The notes under the pieces: generated by a model
Databases searched by the model: none
Seen by the model: the letters and a program-made list of their open reading frames with translations, nothing else
What the model was told of the DNA's origin: nothing
Translations under genes and position numbers: made by a program
DNA from: Betaproteobacteria bacterium
GTDB taxonomy: Bacteria; Pseudomonadota; Gammaproteobacteria; Burkholderiales; Ga0077523
Length of the DNA stretch: 64,000 bases
Assembly: GCA_016713305.1 (NCBI GenBank)
Contig: JADJPK010000012.1
Location: 1 to 64,000, forward strand
Reading direction: 5' to 3'
In this document: piece by piece, positions 57,187 through 64,000 of the stretch
Position numbering within the stretch: the stretch's first letter is position 1
How the letters are laid out: the number at the start of each line of letters is the position of its first letter

Positions 57187-60100
57187 ATGTTGCTTTCCCT
57201 ATCCGTTCCCCCGAGGGGACACCGCCTTGCGGCCGGTCCCCTCCCCGGCTCATCCGACTCGCTGGCGCTGGCCGAACTCGCCGCCCGCCATCGTCCGCTT
57301 GCCGCGGTCACCGCGACCGCGACCGATGCGCAGCGCATCGCCGCGGAGATGCGCTGGTTCGCGCCGGCCCTCAAGGTCCATGTCCTGCCGGACTGGGAAA
57401 CCCTGCCCTACGACAGCTTCTCCCCGCATCAGGACCTGGTCTCCGAGCGCCTCGAGACGCTCTATCTGCTCGCGCAAGGGCAGGTCGACGCGGTGATCGT
57501 CCCGGTGACGACGGCGCTCATGCGGCTGCCACCGCGGGCCTACCTGTCGGCATACACCTTCTTCTTCCGGCAAGGATCCCGCTTCGACCCGGAGTCGTTC
57601 CGGGCGCAGCTCGCGATGGCGGGATATTCCAACGTCTCGCAGGTTGTCGCGCCGGGCGAGTTCAGCTATCGCGGCGGGCTCATCGACGTCTTTCCCATGG
57701 GCTCGGCGGTGCCCTACAGGATCGATCTGTTCGACGACGAGATCGAATCCATCCGCACCTTCGACGTCGATACCCAGCGCAGCCTGTACAAGGTGAACGA
57801 CGTGCGGCTCCTGCCGGCTCGCGAGTTCCCGCTCGACGAAGCAGGCCGGACACTGTTCCGCCGGCGCTTCCGGGAAGAGTTCGAAGGCGACCCATCCAAG
57901 CGTCGGCTGTACAAGGACATGGGCGCGGGCGGCGTGCCCCCGGGCATCGAGTACTACCTGCCCCTGTTCTTCGAGGACACGGCGATCCTCGCCGACTATC
58001 TGCCCGAGAACACGCTCTTCGCCACGCAGGGCGACCTGGGCGAAGCCATCGCCGCGTTCTGGCGCGACACCCAGTCACGCTACGACCTGCTGCGGGGAGA
58101 TTCGCAGCAGCCCATCCTTCCGCCCACTGCCCTGTACCTGCGCGAGGACGAGTTCTTCTCGTCCGTGAAGCCGTTCTCGCGGATCGATCTGCACCGCGAG
58201 GCGACGGACACCAAGGCCGGCGTGACCCCGCTGCCCGCCCTGGCCGTCGACCGGCGTGCCCAGGATCCTCTCGCAGCCTTCAAACGCTACCTGGGAGAGT
58301 TCGGCGGGCGGGTGCTGCTCGCCGCGGAAAGCCCGGGCCGGCGCGAGACGATGCTGGAACTGCTGGGGGAATATGGGCTGGAACCGGTGCTGGTCGACGA
58401 TTACTCCGCCTTCGCCGCGGGGACCCAGCCGCTGGCCCTGACGGTCTCGCCCGTGTTCGACGGGTTCGCGGTGCCTTCCGCGGGGATGGCGCTGGTCACC
58501 GAGACGGAGCTCTACGCCGCCTCGAACCGCAGCCGTACCGCGCGTGAACGGGAGAAGCGGACCTCCGCCGAGAACGTGCTGCGCGACCTCTCGGAGGTCA
58601 AGGTGGGCGACCCGGTCGTTCACGAAAGCCACGGCATCGGCCGCTATCTCGGGCTGGTGACCATGGATCTGGGAGACGGTCCCGCGGAACTGCTCACGCT
58701 CGAGTACGACGGCGGCGACAAGCTGTACGTTCCGGTGTCGCAGCTGCGCGTGATCGGCCGCTACGCGGGCGCGTCGCCCGAGTCCGTTCCCCTGCACAAG
58801 CTGGGCAGCGGCGACTGGCAGAAGGCGCGCCGCAAGGCGGCGAAGCAGGTGCGCGACACGGCGGCGGAATTGCTGCACCTCTACGCCCAGCGCGCCGCGC
58901 GGCAAGGCCATGCGTTCAGCGTGAAGCACCACGACTACGAAGCGTTCCGGGCAGGCTTTCCGTTCGAGGAGACCGTCGACCAGGCATTGGCGATCGAGGC
59001 TGTCGTGCAGGACCTGCAATCGGGCAAGCCCATGGACCGCCTGATCTGCGGCGACGTGGGATTCGGCAAGACGGAGGTGGCGCTGCGTGCCACGTTCGTC
59101 GCTGTCGCGGATGGCAAGCAGGTCGCCGTGCTGGTCCCGACCACGTTGCTCGCGGAGCAGCACTTCCAGAATTTCTCGGACCGGTTCGCACCCTGGCCGG
59201 TCAAGCTCGCGGAGCTGTCGCGGTTCCGCTCCGCGAAGGAGTCCGCCGCCGCCTTGAAGGGCATCGAGGAAGGCGGCGTCGACATCGTGATCGGCACGCA
59301 CAAGCTGCTGTCGCAGGACGTCAAGTTCAAGAATCTCGGCCTCGTCATCATCGACGAGGAGCACCGGTTCGGCGTGCGGCAGAAGGAACGTCTCAAGCAG
59401 CTCCGCGCCGAGGTCGACGTGCTGACGCTCACCGCCACGCCCATTCCGCGCACGCTCGCCATGTCGCTCGAAGGCCTGCGCGATTTCTCCGTGATCGCCA
59501 CGGCACCGCAGAAGCGGCTTGCGATCAAGACGTTCGTGTCGCGATTCTCCGACGGCCTGGTGCGCGAGGCCGTGTTGCGCGAACTCAAGCGCGGCGGGCA
59601 GGTGTACTTCCTGCACAACGAGGTCGAAACGATCGGCAACTGGGAAGCCAAACTGGGCGCCCTGCTGCCCGAAGCGCGCTTGCGCGTCGCGCACGGGCAG
59701 ATGCCCGAGCGGGAACTCGAACACGCGATGCGCGACTTCTATCAGAGCCGCTTCAACGTGCTCCTGTGCACGACGATCATCGAGACCGGCATCGACGTGC
59801 CGTCGGCCAACACCATCATCATCAACCGGGCGGACCGCTTCGGGCTGGCCCAGCTGCACCAGCTGCGCGGACGTGTCGGCCGTTCGCACCACCAGGCCTA
59901 CGCGTACCTGCTGACGCCCGACGAGGAAGCCGTCACGTCGCAGGCGAAGAAGCGGCTGGAAGCGATCCAGCTCATGGACGAACTCGGGTCCGGGTTCTAT
60001 CTCGCCATGCACGACCTCGAGATCCGCGGCGCCGGCGAGGTCCTGGGCGAATCGCAGAGCGGCGAGATGCAGCAGGTGGGATTCAGCCTCTACATCGACA

Positions 60101-60615
60101 TGCTCAACCATGCGGTGAAATCGCTCAAGAACGGACGCGAGCCGGATCTGGAAGGACCGCTGCACGCCACCGTCGAGATCAACCTGCACACGCCGGCCCT
60201 GCTGCCGGCCGACTACTGCGCAGATGTGCACGAGCGGCTGGTGCTCTACAAGCGCCTGGCGAACTGCGAGAAGCTCGAGGAGCTGGAGCGCATGATGGAG
60301 GAACTGGTAGACCGGTTCGGCCGCCTGCCGGACGCGGCGAAGGCGCTGGTGGAAACGCACCGGCTGAGGGTGGTGGCCGAACCGCTGGGCGTGGTGCGGA
60401 TCGATGCGGCGCCGGAAGCCATCGTGGTCACGTTCAAGCCGGACCCGCCGGTGGAACCCGCGCACATCATCCGGCTCATCCAGAGCCGCAAGGGTTGGCG
60501 TCTGTCCGGTCCGGACAGGCTGCGCGTCGAATCGAAGCTCACGGAGGTCGCCATGCGCATCGTCCGCGTGCGGGAGATTCTTCGCGACCTCGAAGCCCCC
60601 GCCAAGGCAGCCTGA
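57187..60615 (+). CDS. mfd: Transcription-repair coupling factor Mfd
   Basis: 1142 residues from ATG 57187. An ATG at 57157 would add ten residues but lies in the -10 box. Mfd removes stalled RNA polymerase and recruits UvrA. The N-terminal UvrB-like part runs VHVLPDWETLPYDSFSPHQD through YRGGLIDVFPMG. The RNA-polymerase-interaction domain has VGDPVVHESHGIGRYLGL. The helicase has Walker A GDVGFGKTEVALRA, DEEH (LVIIDEEHRFGVRQKERL), LTATPIPRTLAMSL and LHQLRGRVGRS. The TRCF C-terminal domain is complete. No frameshift in 3.4 kb, a useful contrast with cas3. Confidence 0.97.
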   Translation: MLLSLSVPPRGHRLAAGPLPGSSDSLALAELAARHRPLAAVTATATDAQRIAAEMRWFAPALKVHVLPDWETLPYDSFSPHQDLVSERLETLYLLAQGQVDAVIVPVTTALMRLPPRAYLSAYTFFFRQGSRFDPESFRAQLAMAGYSNVSQVVAPGEFSYRGGLIDVFPMGSAVPYRIDLFDDEIESIRTFDVDTQRSLYKVNDVRLLPAREFPLDEAGRTLFRRRFREEFEGDPSKRRLYKDMGAGGVPPGIEYYLPLFFEDTAILADYLPENTLFATQGDLGEAIAAFWRDTQSRYDLLRGDSQQPILPPTALYLREDEFFSSVKPFSRIDLHREATDTKAGVTPLPALAVDRRAQDPLAAFKRYLGEFGGRVLLAAESPGRRETMLELLGEYGLEPVLVDDYSAFAAGTQPLALTVSPVFDGFAVPSAGMALVTETELYAASNRSRTAREREKRTSAENVLRDLSEVKVGDPVVHESHGIGRYLGLVTMDLGDGPAELLTLEYDGGDKLYVPVSQLRVIGRYAGASPESVPLHKLGSGDWQKARRKAAKQVRDTAAELLHLYAQRAARQGHAFSVKHHDYEAFRAGFPFEETVDQALAIEAVVQDLQSGKPMDRLICGDVGFGKTEVALRATFVAVADGKQVAVLVPTTLLAEQHFQNFSDRFAPWPVKLAELSRFRSAKESAAALKGIEEGGVDIVIGTHKLLSQDVKFKNLGLVIIDEEHRFGVRQKERLKQLRAEVDVLTLTATPIPRTLAMSLEGLRDFSVIATAPQKRLAIKTFVSRFSDGLVREAVLRELKRGGQVYFLHNEVETIGNWEAKLGALLPEARLRVAHGQMPERELEHAMRDFYQSRFNVLLCTTIIETGIDVPSANTIIINRADRFGLAQLHQLRGRVGRSHHQAYAYLLTPDEEAVTSQAKKRLEAIQLMDELGSGFYLAMHDLEIRGAGEVLGESQSGEMQQVGFSLYIDMLNHAVKSLKNGREPDLEGPLHATVEINLHTPALLPADYCADVHERLVLYKRLANCEKLEELERMMEELVDRFGRLPDAAKALVETHRLRVVAEPLGVVRIDAAPEAIVVTFKPDPPVEPAHIIRLIQSRKGWRLSGPDRLRVESKLTEVAMRIVRVREILRDLEAPAKAA

Positions 60616-60620
60616 CCGCC

Positions 60621-61778
60621 ATGTCCACGCGCCCCGAGTTCGACTTCGACACGATCGTCGATCGCGGGGGAACGTGGAGCCTCAAGTGGGATCGCTATCG
60701 CGGCCGCGACGTCATCCCGATGTGGGTGGCGGACATGGACTTCCGCTCGGCGCCCGCCATCGTCGATGCGCTCAGGCGCCGCGTGGACCACGGCGTGTTC
60801 GGCTACGTGGAACCGGGGCCGGAACTGGTGGAGGCGATTGTCGCGAGACTGCAGGCCGCCTATGGCTGGACACCGGATCCCGATTGGTTCGTCTGGGTTC
60901 CCGGGCTGGTATCGGGCCTCAACATCGTGGCGCGGGCAGTGGGAGAACCCGGTGACGACATCGTCACTGCGACTCCGATCTATCCGCCGTTCCTCAGTGC
61001 GCCGGGCAACGCCCGGCGCGGGTGCGTGCGCGTGCCGCTCGTGGAGGAGAACGGTCGTGCGTCGTTCTCCGCCGCTGTGCTCGAACGAGCGCTGACGCCG
61101 GCCTCGCGACTGCTGCTGCTGTGCAATCCGCACAACCCCGTCGGGCGGGTGTACTCGCGGGAGGAACTGCATGGGCTGGCCGACGTGTGTCTGCGCCGCA
61201 ATCTCGTCGTCTGCTCCGACGAGATCCATTGCGGCCTCGTCCTGGACCCGGACAGGAAGCACGTGCCCATCGCATCGCTCTCGCCGGAAATTGCGGCGAA
61301 GACCGTCACGCTGATGGCGGCGTCGAAGACCTTCAACCTGCCCGGCCTGGGCACCGCATTCGCTATCGTTGCCGATGCTTCCCTGCGCCGCCGTATCGCG
61401 GACGTGATGCGCGGCATCGTCCACCGTCCCATGACGATCGGCCTGTGGGCGACACTCGCGGCGTACCGCGACGGCGAGCCTTGGCGGCTCGCGTTGATCG
61501 ACTATCTCCGGGCCAATCTCGCTCTGGTGGAACGGCGCATCGGCGCATTGCCGGGTTTTCGCGTGCACCATGCCGAGGCCACCTATCTGGCCTGGATCGA
61601 CTGCCGTGGCAGCGGTATCGAGAATTGCGCGCGCTTCTTCGAATCGGCGGGTGTGGGGCTCTACGACGGCGCGGACTTCGGTGCACCGGGCTTTCTGCGA
61701 CTCAACTTCGGCTGCCCGCGCTCCGTGCTGGAGAATGCCCTGGAGCGCATGGAGAGAGCGGTCCTCTCGCCCGCATGA
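60621..61778 (+). CDS. MalY/PatB-type pyridoxal-phosphate C-S lyase
   Basis: 385 residues, MSTRPEFDFDTIVDRGGTWS, opening as in PatB/MalY (DRxxTxSxKWD, then PMWVADMDFRSAPAIVDAL). The fold type I aminotransferase-like core has LLCNPHNPVGRVYSREEL, VVCSDEIHCGLVLDPDRKH and the PLP lysine in MAASKTFNLPGLGTAFAI. It cleaves cystathionine or cysteine S-conjugates. Some members are aminotransferases, so the specificity is open. It starts five bases after mfd, probably cotranscribed. Confidence 0.9.
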   Translation: MSTRPEFDFDTIVDRGGTWSLKWDRYRGRDVIPMWVADMDFRSAPAIVDALRRRVDHGVFGYVEPGPELVEAIVARLQAAYGWTPDPDWFVWVPGLVSGLNIVARAVGEPGDDIVTATPIYPPFLSAPGNARRGCVRVPLVEENGRASFSAAVLERALTPASRLLLLCNPHNPVGRVYSREELHGLADVCLRRNLVVCSDEIHCGLVLDPDRKHVPIASLSPEIAAKTVTLMAASKTFNLPGLGTAFAIVADASLRRRIADVMRGIVHRPMTIGLWATLAAYRDGEPWRLALIDYLRANLALVERRIGALPGFRVHHAEATYLAWIDCRGSGIENCARFFESAGVGLYDGADFGAPGFLRLNFGCPRSVLENALERMERAVLSPA

Positions 61779-61823
61779 CCATCCCCGCAGGCATGCGCGG
61801 CACCCCCCTCTGACCGTACGGCC

Positions 61824-62789
61824 TCAAGGCAGCGTCAGCGCCACCCTGAAGCCGAGATCGTCCCCCTTCACGGCGGGATCGCCGCGATTGCGGTGCGCGG
61901 AACGCACGTGTCTGGGAAATCTGACCCAGCTGCCGCCACGAACCACGCGCCTCTCGCATGCGCTTCTCTGAACGGCCGATCCGTTGGCCGGCGCGCCCGC
62001 ATACGAATCCACGTAGCAGTCTTCCACCCACTCCCACACGTTGCCCAGCATGTCGTGCACGCCGAAGCGGTTGGGGCGGTAGCTGCCGACGGGCGCCGTG
62101 CCGCTCGCATGACCATCCTCGCAGGCATGCGGGGCGGCCCATTCCTTCTTCCACCACGTCTCGCGGATGCTCGAGGCGTTCGCCACGTTCGCGTACAGGC
62201 ATGCCTGATCCGCCGAGTCGCCCCACGGTCTGGCCGTGTCCGAGCCGGCGCGGGCCACGTATTCCCACTCGGCCTCGGTCAGCAGCCGGTAGGGCTTTCC
62301 GCTCCGGGCGGCAAGCCATTGCACGTACTTCCTGGCCGCGTTCCAGTCCAGGTCGTAGGCCGGCTGGCGAGGGTCGGACGCCGCGTAGTAACTGGGTTTC
62401 TGCGGAGCAGTGCAGGCCTCCTGATCGACGCACGTCTTCCATTCGGCAAGCGTGACTTCGAACTTGCCCACCGCCAGACCGTACCCGATCGTGACGTTGT
62501 GCTGGGGGCCCTCCTCCGCCCCCGCTCCGTCTCCCGTTCGGGGAGACCCCATGCGGAAACTGCCCGGAGGCACCACCACCATCAGAGGACAGAAGTCACA
62601 GTCCCGGAACTCGACGCCCGGACTGCGTGGTTGGGACACGGCCGACGGTACCGTCCGGCCGGCAGGCTGTCCCGCGGCGACCGGCTTCGCGGGCTTACCG
62701 GTCTGCGCAAAGGCCACGGCAACCACAACGGCACCAACGCCCAGGGTCAGGAATTGCCGCCGGAAGCGGCGCATGAGCGGGACATGCAT
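61824..62789 (-). CDS. SUMF1/FGE-fold domain protein, exported
   Basis: 321 residues, MHVPLMRRFRRQFLTLGVGA, with a signal sequence (a start at ATG 62774 is also possible). The SUMF1 domain starts MVVVPPGSFRMGSPRTGDGA, then YGLAVGKFEVTLAEWKTCVD, YRLLTEAEWEYVARAGSDTA, HDMLGNVWEWVEDCYVDSYA and RVVRGGSWVRFPRHVRSAHR, ending DDLGFRVAL. True formylglycine-generating enzymes carry active-site cysteines just after GGSW. Here that segment (VRFPRHVRSAHR) has none, so sulfatase activation is unlikely. A structural or sensory periplasmic role is possible. No sulfatase is nearby. Confidence 0.85.
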   Translation of the reverse strand: MHVPLMRRFRRQFLTLGVGAVVVAVAFAQTGKPAKPVAAGQPAGRTVPSAVSQPRSPGVEFRDCDFCPLMVVVPPGSFRMGSPRTGDGAGAEEGPQHNVTIGYGLAVGKFEVTLAEWKTCVDQEACTAPQKPSYYAASDPRQPAYDLDWNAARKYVQWLAARSGKPYRLLTEAEWEYVARAGSDTARPWGDSADQACLYANVANASSIRETWWKKEWAAPHACEDGHASGTAPVGSYRPNRFGVHDMLGNVWEWVEDCYVDSYAGAPANGSAVQRSACERRVVRGGSWVRFPRHVRSAHRNRGDPAVKGDDLGFRVALTLP

Positions 62790-62873
62790 GGTGTGACAGG
62801 CAGGTGAATCGGGACCGCCCGCTCTCGAGCAAGAGCAGGACCAGCGAACCGTCGGCGGTCGCCGGCGGGAGGT

Positions 62874-63386
62874 TCAGCGCAGCGCAAGCGCGGGCCAGGC
62901 GTGGAAACCGAGGAGCGGCTCCGGTTCGATCACCACGAGCGTCTGGGCGGCCAGTTCCCGCGCTGTCGGCGTAGCCTTGCTGCGCAGATACTCCGTCAGC
63001 AGGCGCAGCGGATCCTCTCCGGGAGCGCCGTCGATGCTGCGTCCCTGAACGTCGACCGCACGCCCCACGAACGTCTCGGGCAAGGCAGGATCGGGACCGA
63101 AGCGGGATTCGCCGAAGTCCTCGCGGCTGTGGCGGTGCGTCGGGAACGGCGCCTCGGGATGCCGTGCGAAGAAACACCAGACCTCGAAGCCCTCGAAGCC
63201 CGTGAGACCGTTGATGAAATGGTCCCCCGCGTCACCCGCGAGGACCGAACACAGGAAGCGCCGGCCATAAAGAAGCCCAAGGCCGGCATTCAAGCGCAGC
63301 AGTTCGGTACGGCTGCGCTTCGCGATGGCGGCAAGCCGCTGGAGGTCACGCCTTGTCAGTGCCTGCCGACAGCGCCCGTCTCCCAT
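62874..63386 (-). CDS. Conserved hypothetical protein
   Basis: 170 residues from ATG 63386, MGDGRCRQALTRRDLQRLAA. Characteristic segments are LAGDAGDHFINGLTGFEGFE, VWCFFARHPEAPFPTHRHSR and EDFGESRFGPDP, then VGRAVDVQGRSID. The VWCFF...DFG...GRxVDxxGRSI arrangement recalls a nucleotidyltransferase-like family, but I cannot confirm catalytic acidic residues. No signal or membrane segment. It lies 13 bases after the threonine aldolase gene on the same strand. Confidence 0.6.
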   Translation of the reverse strand: MGDGRCRQALTRRDLQRLAAIAKRSRTELLRLNAGLGLLYGRRFLCSVLAGDAGDHFINGLTGFEGFEVWCFFARHPEAPFPTHRHSREDFGESRFGPDPALPETFVGRAVDVQGRSIDGAPGEDPLRLLTEYLRSKATPTARELAAQTLVVIEPEPLLGFHAWPALALR

Positions 63387-63399
63387 GGGTCCGGCGCTG

Positions 63400-64000
63400 T
63401 CAGACCCGCGCGCCTGCGCGCGAACCGGCGGGAACGCTCTCCTGCATGAACTGTGCGACGGCGGACGCGAACGCCAGCATGTCATCGCGCGTGACGTCCA
63501 GATGCGTGACGAGCCGGATCGTGGGACCGGTGGAGACCATCATGCCGCGCTTCGCGAGGCTGTCCTTGAACGCCGCATGCAGCGAGGCAGGGATGCTCAT
63601 GAACACCATGTTGGTCTGCACCGCGGACGGATCCACGCCGACCCCCGGGATGACCGCCAGGCGCTCGGCCAGCAGCTGCGCATTGCCGTGGTCCTCGGCA
63701 AGCCGTTCGACATGGTGATCGAGTGCGTACAGTCCTGCGGCCGCCATGACGCCGGCCTGCCTCATGCCGCCGCCGAGAACCTTGCGCCAGCGCCGCGCGC
63801 GGACGATGTTCGCCGCCGGTCCTGCCAGCACTGAGCCGACGGGTGCTCCCAATCCCTTGGACAGGCACACGGACACGGTGTCGAAGTGCCGGACGACGTC
63901 CCTCACCGGCACCCCCAGTTTCACGACCGCGTTGAAGAGCCGCGCGCCATCCAGATGCATGCCCAGGCCGCGGCTTCGCGCGAGGGATTCGGCATCGGCC
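63400..64000 (-). CDS. ltaE: Low-specificity threonine aldolase, N-terminus beyond the window
   Basis: About 200 C-terminal residues are visible. The gene continues past base 64000. LGMHLDGARLFNAVVKLGVP and the PLP-lysine region TVSVCLSKGLGAPVGSVLAG are diagnostic of threonine aldolases, with RRWRKVLGGGMRQAGVMAAA following. The enzyme splits L-threonine or allo-threonine into glycine and acetaldehyde. The end TRDDMLAFASAVAQFMQESV is normal. It is followed by the conserved hypothetical gene. Confidence 0.92.
   Translation of the reverse strand, partial: ADAESLARSRGLGMHLDGARLFNAVVKLGVPVRDVVRHFDTVSVCLSKGLGAPVGSVLAGPAANIVRARRWRKVLGGGMRQAGVMAAAGLYALDHHVERLAEDHGNAQLLAERLAVIPGVGVDPSAVQTNMVFMSIPASLHAAFKDSLAKRGMMVSTGPTIRLVTHLDVTRDDMLAFASAVAQFMQESVPAGSRAGARV

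Overview
This is a high-GC bacterial chromosome segment. The likely host is a betaproteobacterium, possibly uncultured. That inference rests on the thpR-ispF-ispD-mfd neighbourhood, several PEP-CTERM sorted exoproteins, a RAYT element with GGGGTCAGGTCTTGC ends, a type 2 argC, and the DUF2167 and ThpR-type genes. No rRNA, tRNA or replication origin was recognised.

Region 1 (1-14.8 kb) is a type I-G (formerly I-U) CRISPR-Cas locus read left to right: csb2 (Cas5-Cas6 fusion, 5' end outside the window), cas3 (helicase then C-terminal HD), a small 'Cas3-extension'/Cas8-like gene, an unrecognised small ORF, a cas4-cas1 fusion, cas2, a leader and an array of 96 repeats and 95 spacers. csb1/cas7 is probably just upstream. 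cas3 is broken by about eight single-base frameshifts, csb2 by one, and the cas4-cas1 fusion by one in-frame TGA. Cas1 and Cas2 catalytic regions and the array are well preserved, so as read the locus could more plausibly hold or acquire spacers than cut DNA. The array records a repeated acquisition history: two adjacent spacers reappear 14 units later as homologues with mostly third-codon-position differences. It also has three internal duplications and a decaying leader-distal end, followed by an IS3-family transposase remnant.

Region 2 (15-31.6 kb) is accessory and cell-surface DNA: a small HTH gene, two conserved hypothetical genes, a Tat/lipoprotein ferritin-like protein with a cytochrome c, five PEP-CTERM exoproteins, an overlapping four-gene operon (MAPEG, SDR, ChrR-like cupin, Crp/Fnr), an operon of DUF2167 membrane protein, membrane protein and membrane-anchored J-domain protein, a GlsB-type membrane protein, a second Crp/Fnr regulator and a BON lipoprotein.

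Region 3 (32-49.4 kb) holds a DHA2 MFS exporter, a large hybrid sensor kinase with four PAS domains, an RlmN-like radical SAM protein, a nine-haem cytochrome with a Big2-like domain, a RAYT mobile element with inverted ends, katG, and an HlyD/RbbA/YhhJ ABC export operon.

Region 4 (49.4-64 kb) is mostly housekeeping: flavin reductase, PssA-type phosphatidylserine synthase, epoxide hydrolase, argC, an enolase-superfamily enzyme, thpR, ispF, ispD, mfd, a MalY/PatB-type lyase, a SUMF1-domain protein and a threonine aldolase cut by the window end.

Single-base frameshifts, often in short homopolymers, recur in many genes (csb2, cas3, the HTH gene, Crp, J-domain, PEP-CTERM, rlmN-like, rbbA). Some are probably sequence errors. 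The large core genes (mfd, the kinase, katG, the MFS exporter) have none, so the cluster in cas3 stands out.
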